Of a stretch of 64,000 nt of DNA, positions 33,455-45,258 are shown one piece after another (within the stretch, counting starts at the first letter, position 1; each line of letters opens with the position of its first letter). The notes beneath the pieces are model-generated. The model was not told the DNA's origin, did not search any database, and worked only from the letters and a program-made list of their open reading frames with translations. The stretch is from Ornithodoros turicata. Taxonomy: Eukaryota > Arthropoda > Arachnida > Ixodida > Argasidae. The translations under genes were made by a program, and so were the position numbers. The stretch lies in the NCBI RefSeq assembly GCF_037126465.1, contig NC_088203.1:93124668-93188667 (forward strand). The letters run 5' to 3'.

Positions 33455-34750
33455 TTTGTGTACCCTTGTCCTGTGCTTTCTTTACACAGGGACAACGCGA
33501 CTGTGTATGTAGCATTATGCAATAATTACCTGATAGGAGAAATGGATGCCTTTTTCTCCGTTTATTAGCATGTGCTTCGTTTTTTTTTTTTTGCAGTTAT
33601 AGTTATTCAAGCAAAAGTACGTGTAATTTTTCATGGCTCTTTTTTTCTTTCACTGCTAAAGCAGAAGAAAATCACTTGGTAAAGCTGAATAGTGTTCTAT
33701 CACGGAAAGTGGGTTTGTTTGTTTGTTTGTTTGATTTTGTTGGGTGCACGATGAAGTAAGCAGTACTTAATCTTGCAGTTATGGGTATTTGAGCAGAAAT
33801 GTTGGTGTCTGAGCCAGGAGTAGAAATTCCAATAAAACACCTCTCCTTGTGCATTCCTGAGCTGCTGTGTGCGCGCGCGTGTGTGCTTTTTTCTTGGTTT
33901 GTGACGTCATCATGGCATGTTGGGACTTGTTTAGCAGTGTTACGATTTTACCCGCCGCTAGTATCTTGTTGTTACCTTGTGCTAGCCGCGTAGCGATGTG
34001 TGGTGACTCTGCGATTATTCCTGAGGTCTTAAGCCTTTTCCCTTTAAGTGAATTTGTGTACCCTTGTCCAGTGGTTTCTTTACACAGGGACAACGCGACT
34101 GTGTATGTAGCATTATGTAATAATTATCTGATAGCAGAAATGAGTGCCTTTTTGCCGGTTTATTAGCATGTGCTTCGCTTTTTCTTCTTTTCTTTTTTTT
34201 TTGCAGTTATAGCTATTCAAGCAAAAGTACGTGTAATTTTTCATGGCTCTTTTCTTCTTTCACTGCTAAAGCAGAAGAAAATCACTTGGTAAAGCTGAAT
34301 AGTGTTCTATCATGGAAAGTGGGTTTGTTTGTTTTTGTTTGTTTATTTGTTAGATTTTGTTGGGTGCTCGATGACGTAAGCAGTGCTTAATCGGGCAGTT
34401 ATAGGTATTGGAGCAGTCTGAGCCAGGAGTAGAAATTCCAATAAAGCACCTCTCCTTGTGCATTCCTGAGCTGCTGTGTGCGCGCGCGTGTGTGCTTTTT
34501 TCCCGGTTTGTGACGTCATCATGGCATGTTGGGGCTTGTTTAGCAGTGTTACGATTTTACCCGCCATTAGTATCTTGTTGTTATCTTGTGCTGGCCGCGT
34601 AGCGATGTGTGGTGACTCTGCGATTATTCCTGAGGTCTTAAGCCTTTTCCCTCACCGCTTAAGTGAATTTGTGTACCCTTGTCCTGTGGTTTCTTTACGA
34701 CGATGCGGCTGTGCATGTAGCATTATGCAATAATTATCTGATAGCAGTTG
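33455..34750. repeat. ~600-bp tandem repeats upstream of the polymerase gene, right arm
   Basis: GTGTACCCTTGTCC recurs at about 33458, 34055 and 34670. Each unit includes TGACGTCATCATGGCATGTT, TTGCAGTTATAG, and AATAAAG/C. Mirror of 29818-31105. A role as enhancer or replication region is only an inference from position. Confidence 0.9.
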
Positions 34751-35153
34751 ATGGTAGTTTCTTAGCATGTGTTTAATTTTTGTAGTCATAGCTATTTTGC
34801 TATTTGAGCAGAAATGATGGTATCTGAGGGTTTAACGCTGAGGGTAGAAATTCCTGTCTGAGATGAATCTGCATTTCACTGCAACTTGTTTCATTTAAGT
34901 AATATTATTGAAATTCCACAGCCACTGTGAACAAAAAGGGATGGTTGTGCGCCTGCTCATGGAAGCAACTTGCATATCGGAATGACACGTGATGATAGCG
35001 AACTTTGCGCTCAGGTGCGGCAATGGTGTAGGCGGACGGAGCATTACGTGAAGCCAAGGGCAAGCTGCGACCTTGAACATGCAGAGCAAGTTATTTTTAG
35101 GCTATGATGACTCCTCGCACCCGTGCATGTTGGGGCATGCAGCGAGGTCGCCG

Positions 35154-35162
35154 CTATATAAG
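35154..35162 (+). promoter_or_regulatory. TATA box, right polymerase gene
   Basis: CTATATAAG, with an initiator-like CAGTCTT at 35187-35193, about 30 bases downstream. A start there excludes the upstream ATG at 35171 and leaves no ATG in exon 1. Confidence 0.75.
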
Positions 35163-35230
35163 TGGGGAGGATGTGTAAAGAGGCAGCAGTCTTCGCATCG
35201 CTTCGGGAGTGTGCGGAGCTCGCTTCAAAA

Positions 35231-35293
35231 GTAAGTATTTTTCATCCACGCTCTGTGGCGCACGTTTTCTTAGTGTTGCTTCTTTTTTTTCAG
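35231..35293 (+). other. intron 1 of the right polymerase gene; splicing makes the start codon
   Basis: Donor GTAAGTATTT after ...CTTCAAAA, acceptor CTTCTTTTTTTTCAG before TGCCTAGATGC. The joined exons give AAAATGCC, so A at 35230 plus TG at 35294-35295 form the start. The frame from there runs directly into the polymerase N-terminal part. Confidence 0.78.
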
Positions 35294-36354
35294 TGCCTAG
35301 ATGCGTGTTCTGCTTTTTTGATCCTCATGATATCGGTGATGATGAGCCATTGGAAGAGAATTCACCATCTTCTCCAGACATTTCACCTGGCACATTGCAT
35401 GCTCACGTCGAGCGATCACATCCCTATGTGGACATTTCCTTCCTGCCTTTCTTTCAAACTGATAGTGCATTTCGAGGTACCGTCAAAGCGTTTGTGCTAT
35501 TGGCATCTGTTCACGATCAGGGAGTAGAGGACTTGCGACAATATTTAATGAACCACCTCCACAATATAATTGCTATTTTGCGAGCGCAAAGAATACCCTT
35601 TAGATTTTGCATTTGTTCTGACGTTCTAATGATGAAAGAAAATCGAGGGGATATAACTGCACACATAGCTCCTTTTATGGCGCTTGCTCGCGAAGTCTAC
35701 AGCGACGGAGCTATTGCAAATACTTTGATGGACGTGATTCAGGAGTCCACCGGGCGCATTGAAAATTACCAGCGTGAGGGTAGTGGGTTTGTATCCACCG
35801 ATGTCCAAAAAGTTCAAATGTGTATTTCCACTGTGAAAACTAAAAAGTTTGGATGCGATGGGGTACTTCCCACAAATTTGGCTAAACGCAGGAATGTGTT
35901 AACGAATATCCAATTACCAGCACGCAAGGAGGGTGAATGTTTTAAATACAATACACTCGCTCTCCTGCATCCACAGGAAAGGAATTCCTGGAAAAAATGT
36001 GAAAATTATGCAGCAGATTACTGGTGGCCAAGCCGCTTCCCTGTTTTATTCTCTGATCTGGATGAATTTGAAGTCCAAAACGAGATATCCGTGTATGTTT
36101 ACGCCTATGTCGATCAGGGAGTGCACGTGTCGCGACCCGCAAAACTGGAATTCGAAAAGAAAATTCATCTCTTGGAGGTTGATGAGCATTTTTTTGGAAT
36201 AAAGTCCCTCGAACGCTTGTTGACAACAAGAAGTAACCATTTTGTATGCGAACGCTGCACACGCTCTTTCGTGAAGGAAGAGAGCATGGCGAAACATCGA
36301 CGCCTTTGCACGGACATAAACGAAATCCTGTTGGAATTTTGTAGAGTTTACTAA
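35294..36354 (+). CDS. N-terminal part of the polymerase polypeptide (right copy)
   Basis: As the left copy: MPRCVFC start through splicing, the pre-exonuclease region, and the CERC...HRRLC finger; about 353 residues. A 20-bp deletion after 36341, between two AATTTTG repeats, changes the end to ...CRVY and a TAA. The reading frame therefore cannot enter the catalytic part at 36365, which lies in another frame. One differing residue from the left copy (H to P in AHIAxFMAL) is visible. Confidence 0.82.
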
Positions 36355-36364
36355 AATACAGTAC

Positions 36365-38876
36365 ATGCAACAGTACAACTATGTCGTTGCGTTGGACACT
36401 GAGAGCGTACTCGCACCCAGTGGTGTTGGCATGCAACGTCACATTACCTCTAGCTTCTGTGCTGTGCTCGTGCATACCCATGACTCAAAGGTGATGCGCA
36501 TTAGAACCCACCATGGGGAAGATGCGGCAAAGCAGTGTGTGAAGGCACTCATGGAAATGCGTGATGAAATGATTGCCTTGAACGCCTGCCCCGCTGCAAT
36601 GGTGTTGAGCGATGAACAACAGGCCAAGCACAGAGCTGCTACCCACTGTGCATATTGTAAACGGGAATTCGCGGAAGACCTACCTCGTGTCCGGCATCAT
36701 GATCATTCGAAGCATTGTACTGCGGGTGAGACAAATTATATCGCGACACTGTGCAACCCCTGTAACGTCGCGTGCACTACCAGAGAAAAATTGCCGATCA
36801 TGGTCCACAATTTGTCTTATGATCTGGCTGGACTGTTACGGGAATTTCACGTTCTCGGGTGGAAGCGACCTCCCTTCATTGTGGCCAGCTCCATGGAAAA
36901 AATTCGTTCGTTCGAAATTGGTACCTTCCTCTTCAGAGATACCATGCAGTACCTAAATTCGTCGTTGGGGGACCTCGTGGAAACCGTCAAATCCATGGGG
37001 GGAGCCGAGGCGTTCCAATGCTTGAAGCAGGTATTTGGAGACGACTACAAAATTTTGCTTCGTAAAGGTGTGTTCCCTTACAGTTACCTTAGTTCTTTTG
37101 CAGTGTACGACGAGTTGAGTCTCCCAGAAAAATCCGCTTTTCGAAATGATCTAACTGGGGAAGATGTAAGCGATGAGGACTACCAGTACGCTGTGCATGT
37201 ATTTGAACATTTTGGGTGCTCGAGTTTACGGGATTATAACACATTGTACCTGAAAACGGATGCCCTCTTACATGCAGACATAATGCAGCACTTCCGACGC
37301 CTGTGCTACAGCGCACGCGGATTGGAATTGCTTCATTGCGTTTCTCTGGCATCCTATTCGTGGCAATGCGCGTTAAATTATACAAATGCAAAATTGGAAT
37401 TGATTACCGATGAGGAAATGTACAAAACCATCGAATCGGGCGTTAGAGGCGGGCTCTGTCAGGCGAGCAGGCGTCATTTGCGTGCCAATAACCCTCTGTG
37501 TAGCGGCTATGATCCTGATCAAGAGGAGGTGTACATATCATACATAGATTGCAACAATCTTTACGGATTTAGTATGATAAAGCACCTCCCTGCCGGTGAT
37601 TTCGAATGGGTCGAGGATTTTAGCTCCGTGGATTTTATGCATCACCCCACGGATTCGGAGGTGGGGTATGTGTACGTATGTGACTTGGAGTATCCAAAAT
37701 CTATCCACGCTCTAACGCGATACTTCCCACTGGCTCCCGAGAAGGCAGTCGTCCCGAAGGAATGGCTCTCGCCATTCCAGCGAGGGCTTCTCGAAGAATT
37801 AATGTATCAGCCTGCTAACAGCAAAAAGCTGTTGCTCACGTGCAACGACAAGGTCGAGTACGTCGTTCATTACGCGTTGCTCGCACTCTATTGTAGATTG
37901 GGCATGAGGGTGACAAAAATTCACCGAATCCTAAAATTTCGCCAGGCACCATTCCTGCGTCCCTACATCGAGGACAATGTTGCCAGGCGCGTTGCCTCGA
38001 GCACAACGTTCGAAAAAAATTTCTATAAACTCTCAAATAATGCGGTATTCGGGAGAACGCTTTTAAATAAATTTAACATGCGTGATATTCGAGTAGCCTT
38101 CGATGAGGAGACGGCGAGTCGCCTCGGGAGTCGGGCAGAATGCGTGCGGATGGAAATTTTGTCCCCAGATTGTGTCATGTACGAAATGCGCAAAAGACAA
38201 GTGCGATGCGATTTCCCGCTCCAGATTGGGTTTACGATTTTAGAACTCAGTAAATTAACCATGTACTCATTCTACTACGAAACTCTGCTGAGCAAGCTCA
38301 CTTGTCCGGTGATTACCTGCTACTTTGACACGGATTCTTTGATCCTCGGCCTATTCTGCAAGGACTACGAAGATCAGTTACGAGCGATCGCCGACGACCA
38401 CTTAGATTTGTCTTCCTTTGATCGGGATCATCCACTGTACAGTGAAAAGAATCGTGGAAGACTTGGGGCATTCAAAAGCGAAACTGGTAGTGTACCTATC
38501 GAAGAAGTAATATGCTTGAAAGCTAAAATGTACTCTATCAAACTAGCTGGAGAAAAGCAAATTGCAAGAGCTAAAGGGGTAAAGACAAATATTGTACGCA
38601 AGCACCTCCTCCATGAGACATACCACGATACCTTGTTCAATCACACGAGCGTATCGAATGAGCAAGTGTCAATAGTTGGAAAGAAACAGTGCATGTACAC
38701 CATCAGAAATGTCAAAAGAAGTCTGATGGCATATGACGACAAGCGATACCTCTGCAATGACATCGAATCCTACCCTTACGGAAGCTGTGAATATGGTAAG
38801 TTTAAATGGATGATGCAAATAGTGAAGCTCATAACATTCTTTTTTCGCTCCAGAAGATGTGCGGGAAGAGAACTGA
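36365..38876 (+). CDS. family B DNA polymerase, exonuclease and catalytic part (right copy)
   Basis: Same motifs and residue numbers as the left copy (ALDTES, HNLSYD, DCNNLYG, KLSNNAVFG, YFDTDSL). Only three amino-acid differences over 840 codons: A for S at 216, K for R at 354, P for S at 464. None is catalytic. Intron 38796-38853 removes 58 bases near the end and moves the stop to 38874-38876. The upstream 20-bp deletion separates it from its N-terminal part, so a complete protein is not expected. Translation from ATG 36365 alone would give an exonuclease-polymerase without the finger. Confidence 0.9.
38796..38853 (+). other. intron 2 of the right polymerase gene (58 bp)
   Basis: Donor GTAAGT after TATG, acceptor TTTTTTCGCTCCAG. 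The phase is after the first codon base. Identical to the left-arm intron. Confidence 0.75.
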
Positions 38877-39061
38877 TACTTCTGTGACATGCTGTTCTCG
38901 CGTGTGGTCTGGGACTGAGCCGTGGATGGAGAAGGACGAACGCCTGGGTGATCCACATGGTACTTATGCGAAAAACGCCATGGATGTTAATGGAAATGTC
39001 CAGTGTGCTGGAAGTGCCCCAGAGAGAACTACAATCTCTCTGAGAATGCCATGATGTGTCT

Positions 39062-39067
39062 AATAAA
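39062..39067 (+). promoter_or_regulatory. AATAAA polyadenylation signal, right polymerase gene
   Basis: AATAAA about 190 bases after the spliced stop codon, mirror of 25458-25463. Confidence 0.7.
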
Positions 39068-39384
39068 TGTTGAAAACTATTTCCCGTGTTTTTCTATGTC
39101 CTTAGTGTTCCGAAGTGTTGTCCTGGATTAACTAGAAAGCGTCCCAAGCCAATATGCAATTTGGGGGGGGGCTTGTGAGCTGGCCCAGAAATGAATGGAA
39201 TTGATCAATGAGTGGTTGTCTATGCTGCGGTTGAAATTATGGAGCAATATGCGGTTGAAAGACTGTGGCCGAGTAACTAGAGAGTGGAAATGACAAATGA
39301 GTCTATCGAGCATGTATGAGAGGCAGCCAATAGGACAATCACTAGGTTTTAGAAATGAATGGAAGTGACCACCCCCGGACCAAT

Positions 39385-39835
39385 AGACAGGTGAGCGATT
39401 TGGAAGCCTATGACTTAGAATTGAATAGAATAGATCATTTTGGTGTCTACGAGCGAGTGAGCAGATGTTGTGGCAATTAATGGTAGCCAATCACATACAA
39501 ATTAGATGGATGAAGGGGTGGAGCTGTGACCAACCAACCAGAGGACTTAGAAGTGGCTTGACCTGGATTAGAATTGGCTGGTGGATTAGAAATTCCTTGA
39601 AATGGATTAGAAAAAAGAGCGATTTGAAAGCCTATGAACCAACTTAGAATTGAATAGAATAGATAATTTTGGTGTCTATGAGCGAGTGAGCAAATGTGGC
39701 AATGAAGGGTAGCCAATCACATAGAAATTGGATGGATCACCATGAAGTGGTGGAGCCTGGATTAGACCTGGCTTGACCTGGATTAGAAATGGGTGGTGGA
39801 TTAGAAATTCCTAGAACTCGATTAGAAAAAGGATG
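39385..39835. repeat. subterminal tandem repeat, right arm
   Basis: Mirror of 24691-25140: two ~225-bp units with TGGATTAGAAATTCCT words. Confidence 0.85.
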
Positions 39836-39863
39836 TCGTTGTGCGTAACGGCTCTATACTACT

Positions 39864-39869
39864 AACGCC
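39864..39869. repeat. 6-bp target duplication AACGCC (right)
   Basis: Directly follows the CT terminus and matches 24654-24659. Confidence 0.9.
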
Positions 39870-39913
39870 ATCTTTCATTCCACTAGGAGACGCTTTTGCA
39901 CTTCAGTGCCCCT
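39870..39913. mobile_element. TTAA-targeted MITE, right end
   Basis: The complement starts AGGGGCACTGAAGTGCAA and reaches ...GGAATGAAAGATGGCGTT through the duplication, matching the left end's GGAATGAAATATGGCGTT. It ends at TTAA 39914-39917. Confidence 0.85.
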
Positions 39914-40042
39914 TTAAAACATTGTTGGTTATAGCTTCACTGTTCCTTCATCGCCCATGTCTCTACAGGGTTAGTCTAGCAAACTCTACACATTTACAAA
40001 TAACAAACGTTGTGTAACAAACGTCACACAACTTTTCACACT

Positions 40043-40605
40043 TACAAACGTTACGATCGCATCGTAAAAATATAAGACGGGGTTTATCCAACCCCAAACT
40101 TTGCAGACTGGGGGCCATTTGTCTGAAGCTTCGTTGGAAGTTTTTGTGAGCGTTATGGTCCTGTAGAAGAAAAATTGAAAATCAGGCAAAATCTCACTCT
40201 ATCCATTTTCTATGGCCCATCTCACTCAAAACCCGCCGTTTTCTCCTGTGTGCGCTTAATTTTCATTCCACCACACACAGGCGGTGCCAACATACAGAAC
40301 AAGACTGGAACCAGAGGATTGGTGCATAACTTCAGAATGGGTATATCACGTCGTTGTAGGCAGAGCCGCCTGCGTGAAGTGATATGAATGTGAAGCACGA
40401 GAAAAAATGGCGGTGTTTCTGTGGGATATGCCATTGAAAATGCATGTGGTGAGATTTTGCTTGATTTTTAATTTTATTTCTACATGAGCATAGCGCTTAC
40501 AAAGAAATTCAATAAAACTTCGGACAAACAGGTATCAGCCTGCAAACATTGGGTGGTCCCAGTCTTATATTTTTCCAATGCGATCGAAATGTGTAACGTT
40601 CGTTA
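40043..40605. mobile_element. palindromic element, ~560 bp
   Basis: The left half (AACGTTACGATCGCATCGTA, AAAATATAAGAC, CTTTGCAGACTG, TTTGTCTGAAGCTT) recurs in complement at the right (GTTACACATTTCGATCGCAT, AAAATATAAGACTGGG, GTTTGCAGGCTG, TTTGTCCGAAGTTTT). Exact ends are not fixed. A fragment of a related sequence lies at 49245-49370. Confidence 0.75.
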
Positions 40606-40619
40606 GACAAACGCTGTAT

Positions 40620-43600
40620 ATTGTAACGGATAACAAACTATATCACTTTGTCACCCGATGCAACGGGCATCTTGCTTGCATAATGAATCTTTACCATGAC
40701 ATAATCACGATGCTTCTTTCGTGATTGTATACTGTAGAAATAAGCTTAGCGGGTTTAGCGCTAAGCCTTCGATTTCTCCATGGCGTTTGTCCGTTGAAGC
40801 ACCTTCAAATATTCTCATGCCTTAAGTATTACTTCCATATTTTTTCCCTATCCCTCCATCCATCCATTCATGACTTGCGTAACGCTTTGCTGTAATGGTT
40901 TTTCTTCTTTGTTTTTTATTTTTTTTGCGCATATCTCGATCAATGGAGCACATATTTGATTTATTGAGCGTCACGCGGAGCAGTGCCATTTTTCAAACCA
41001 TCAGCCATAGGGTCAAAAACGGGGAGAAATTATAAATCTTTGTGATGTGATGTGATAGAAAAAAAATAATAATAAACCTTTATTGGCGGATGTTCCCTAG
41101 ATTTATGCGTGTTAATTCGCAATTTTGAAAACGTCGGCGATACGTACGTGATTGATGACGAGTCACTCGCTTACCTGCTCATGAACTCCTAACGCATGTT
41201 GCGGTTTGACAGGTAGCTGAATTTTTATTTCTACCTCGATCTTGTAGTGTCCTGCCATCTGTCATTGCGCCTTCTCTCGTAATGTACACTTCAGTTGAGA
41301 TACACGACACCGTAGTTCGAGAATGTCTCATCGCTGTCCGCCATCACCGAGAAAATAATACATATTAATTAAAAAGGGAGAGAAAAAGGGTATGGGTTGC
41401 ACTCAAAATAAATCTTCCTCTGTCAAGTGATAGATCAAACCGCTCTCGTGCCCGTACATAACACTGGCATATATCTTCCTAGCCCGTACAAAACACTGGC
41501 CACGGGCCCGATGCCAAGCCCTGAGTCGTCAATGCTCTCCTAACAGTCACACGCCAAGTGTAGTTGAGTTTGAGTTTGACTATAAAAAAAAAAAGGGAAG
41601 GCCTAGTGTAATTTCGACCGTCATCATTTCAGCATCTGATATCATATCGTCTCATCTCACCTTGGCTTCGCTGCTCACACCAGTGAGGAAGACAACGACA
41701 GTCCGGTATCGTCATCATCATCTGCGCGTTGTGGATTTCCCTGGCGTTTGCGGGCAATCAGGACAACTCCTCAAATCATAGTATAACACATGCACATACA
41801 TGGGGTAGGCTCCTGCAGCCGAAGCTGAAAAAAAAAAAAAAACATTACATCACCATTCGCAAGTTAATTGTTGTTGCTGAGCCCCCGAGCAAAGGTCACT
41901 TGCAACGTTTATTTAAAATCCCAGCCTACCAAAACGACGTTCACGCGCCTCCGCATTTGAAGAGCGGTGACTATAGAAACATAACGGTAACGAACGGTAC
42001 CGTTAGCATCGGGGCCCACTTCTCCTTGCAGCATAGTCCCCACGACAGAAAACGAAAAAAAAAAAAACATACTTGAGTACAACAAACAAGTCAAGGTGAC
42101 TTGCGCCGGCAGTCGCGGGAGTTTCTATCGAACCTTGTCGTGCAGCATCTGGAGGGACTAGATCCCTTCGAATTTCCGCTTTTCCTTCACAATACCAACA
42201 GAATTAGATTTTGATTGGAATGAGAAAGAAAAGAAACAGGAAGAAACTGACCCACTCCCACGACGAATTCAGCCACTCCTACGTCATAAAAAGTAGAGAG
42301 GAAAAAAAAAAGGGGTAACAAGGTGGCTGCACCAGCGCCGCCACCACATACCACAGCGAGAAGAACTAAAAACAGGGATCTCTACAACACACCCTAGCAC
42401 ACTTTCTTCGTGGCGCAGCTATAAGGCACCACCACCACTATAAGGCGTATTTGGCAAGTGCTGAAAATGCGGTCGCAAACCCTCTTTTCTGAAACGCCAC
42501 GCACGTGATATCGAAATATCTACTGCGCGACCGGTAATCGAGAGATGCGTGGTTTGGCTCTGTTTGGCTCCTTCGACGACTGCCTTGTTTCGACTATACT
42601 ACCCAGAGACGTTCGAGGAAAAGGTGTGCGCGTGCATTCGCTTCTGCATTCGACTCCTGTTGCCGTTTCCTGGATTTCGTCCTCTGCTTTTGTTTCTGTA
42701 GGTTGGAAGTCTGCCAGAGTAGTCGTCGGCGTATTGTTTTGTGCTCTTATTGGCTATATACGGTCTGGGAGAGGGGGAGGAGGGGCAATGCACTGGTTTT
42801 TAGTGTCGCAAGCTGGCTTGTTACTGTTATCTTGTTCGTCTTGGAAACCACATTTCAGTGTCCGAGCAGACGGGTACGGGAAGTACACGAATAATTTGCT
42901 TATAATTGAAAACCTACATTGTTTCCTCATGCTACTGTTTGCGGGGTACGGCCTTCAATCTCTAGATGGGTTGGATTGGATTGGATAAGAAAAATATTGA
43001 GAGGTTAGTCCCGACCCAGTCAGGACTGGCTACTGCAAAACGCCTGCCTCTGCCTTCACTTAGACGCATCAAAACGGAGTTGATCAAACGTTGTCGACCC
43101 TGCAGAGCGACTCAGTAACATTTCGTGTATTCGTCTTAATTGTGCAACGTGTTTCCGACGTACGCCGCGGGACCCTGTGTACTGTCTTCCCCTGTGTACT
43201 CCCACGTCTTTTACTGCTAAACACTTTTCCCACACTGTGCGAAAAAAAGAGCCGCACAGTCTTAAAATTCTTGTTACTTCCCGCCATCTCTCTTTCTTCA
43301 TCTGCTAACGCATCTCATAAAAGTTGATAAGACGAGGAACTTTCGAGAATTCCTTTATAGCCCGGACAAAAGGAAACCAACTAGCCGAGAATAAAAGCAC
43401 TGGAAGCCGTTACGGTCGCGAATAAATTCCGTAGTCTGCCGTGCGGACGAGACCATACATAAAACAACTTTACGGAGCTGCGGAAAGAACAAATTAGTGC
43501 CCCATTTATTTTATTCGCCGACCAACCCTCTTAACGACACACTTCATCATGCTGCCCCTATACGGTGCGGACAATACCGAACTCGCGCAACACCCTTAGA

Positions 43601-44455
43601 ACACGCGCAGTAACTGCTTCGTATTTCTTCCGTTGCTGCAAAAGTAACTTTCTCGCGGGCACACAAGCAACACGTCTACTAAAACCATCAGCCAACAACC
43701 GCCGTTGAAAAATTCACCCTTCTTTGAAACCCAATACGACTGTCTCTGCGTAATGTACAACACTTCTGTTGCAATAAAAGTCACAAAGAAAACAATCAAA
43801 CAAAAAGAGGGAGAGCCTGTTACGGGCAAAAATACTCAATGACATAATTGAGAAAGAAAGCAAAGAGTCAGAACGAAACTCGGCCAAGCAGCCTTGTCTA
43901 GGCTTGGCTTAGCTTGGCTTGGCCCAAAGCGTTATTCAGGAACGGTCCTCGAAGTAAACGAGACATCTTCGGAAGGCATGAAAGTTTCATTTGGAGGGGA
44001 CTCAGGCGATCCCTGATCCGAATTTATGGCCTGTCCGCGCACGGAATTCGCAGATGAAGCAATACGTTTCGGGACGAAGCTGCTCTCTGCGACCGAAAGT
44101 GGCGCTGTAGGTCTTTTTGAACGCATCTCCTCGGTGTTTTATGGCGACAGAATAATGTGGGTACAGCGTCGACGACCGCTATCCTAACTTTCGGTGGCCA
44201 AAGGATGGTGACCGCAGCAATTTGTGCAGGAGGAGCCCCCGAGAATGGTTTCCACGAAAAGCTTCTTGGCAGTCGTAATGGATTCATGGTTGCCAACTCG
44301 CTGGCTCCAAGTATAGCTGTCCCGTGGTGCTGAGAAGTAGCCAAAAGTTGCCATGCGCAACGGATAATAGCCACCATAGTAGCTTGAGTTTGATTATAGG
44401 GAAAAAAAAGCTCTCAGGCCACGAATGCAGTGTTTTGTTGTTTTTGTAACACTAC
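40620..44455. other. no gene recognised
   Basis: No domain or repeat ends that I can name. Short frames at 42545-42988 (+) and 43932-44377 (-) have no recognised similarity. A TTGGATTGGATTGGAT stretch near 42970 may start a dispersed repeat. Confidence 0.3.
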
Positions 44456-44660
44456 ATACGAGGGGTGTTCAAGTCAAACCGGGACTTTTCATTTTTCGCA
44501 AAAGTAAAATGAACACGCCGCACCAGCTCCCCACAAAGTTTCAGCCGTCTGCACCCGAAATGGTTGCACCGTGGATATTACGGGACCCATCTGTATCCCT
44601 GACTGTGCCTGAATGTTTAAGTAAACATATCGTCAATGCGGATGGCAGCGAGTCCTGGAG

Positions 44661-45257
44661 ATGATGGCAGAGCTCCACAGCGGCCACTGTCATGTCTACA
44701 CGGACGGGTCACGTACATCGAATTCTTCTTCATCCGCCTTTGTGGTACCCGAGAGAGGCGTTGAAAGGCGTTATCGCCTATCACAGATGTCATCCTCTGC
44801 TGCCGCAGAGATTCACGCCATTACCCAAGCTCTTCGATACATCAAGACAAGAAATTGCAATCGTTGGGTAGTGTACTGCGACAGCAAAGCCGCTCTATCT
44901 GCGCTACGCAGCCTCGACCCATTCTCATCGTGCGCTTCGATGGTGTATGACGCCCTTCTTGTTCACGACGCTGTTGTCCGGGACGGTCACGAGGTTAGGT
45001 TCCAGTGGGTCCACTGCGGTATCCCTGGTAATGAAAAGAGTGACTGCCTCGCTACAGAGGCACACAGTATGCGCCGATGTCGTCCTATTCCATTCACTAC
45101 GCACTACGCCCGTCGACTACTACACAGCGTCCCGTGCGACGTTTCTCGTCGACTGTGGTTTGCAGACAGTAGCCGTAACCTGAATGTTCTACGACAGATG
45201 GACCCCAACCTAAGATTTTTCATGCCTGGTGGCGTACCCCGAGCTGCTGAGACTCTC
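44661..45257 (+). pseudogene. LINE RNase H domain fragment
   Basis: RNase H acidic residues: D15 (VYTDGS), E50 (SAAAEIHAI), D74 (VYCDSKAAL) and D128 (GIPGNEKSDCLA). Upstream, PPHQLPTKFQ...VPECLSKHIVN lies in another frame, so a frameshift precedes 44661. The frame is broken at about 45258 by the fold-back insertion. Confidence 0.82.
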
Positions 45258-45258
45258 A

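Larger units (their letters stand above)
24660..39863. mobile_element. palindromic Polinton/Maverick-like element, 15,204 bp
   Basis: Ends read AGTAGTATAGAGCCGTTACG and its exact complement, flanked by AACGCC on both sides. Arms 24660-32001 and 32097-39863 are near-identical inverted copies separated by 95 bp. Size, AG...CT ends, 6-bp duplication and a family B polymerase gene agree with Polintons. Known Polintons have inverted repeats of about 0.1-1.4 kb and also carry integrase, ATPase, protease and capsid genes. Here the repeat is the whole element and only the polymerase gene is present. Mobility would need proteins supplied in trans. Differences between arms (about seven coding substitutions, a 20-bp and a 495-bp indel) argue against a simple assembly duplicate. 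Confidence 0.85.
32097..39863 (+). repeat. right arm of the giant palindrome
   Basis: Inverted copy of 24660-32001 with the polymerase gene on the plus strand. Contains the 495-bp block missing from the left arm and lacks 20 bp in the polymerase gene. Confidence 0.95.

Noticed and set aside
35171..35230. ATG at 35171 as the start of a small upstream protein
   Set aside because: It lies only about 9 bases after the TATA box, before any likely transcription start.
24660..39863. Palindrome as a pure assembly or sequencing fold-back artefact
   Set aside because: The arms differ by substitutions, a 20-bp indel and a 495-bp versus 38-bp block. The two flanks are opposite ends of one split MITE with matching 6-bp duplications. 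Reads are still needed to settle it.
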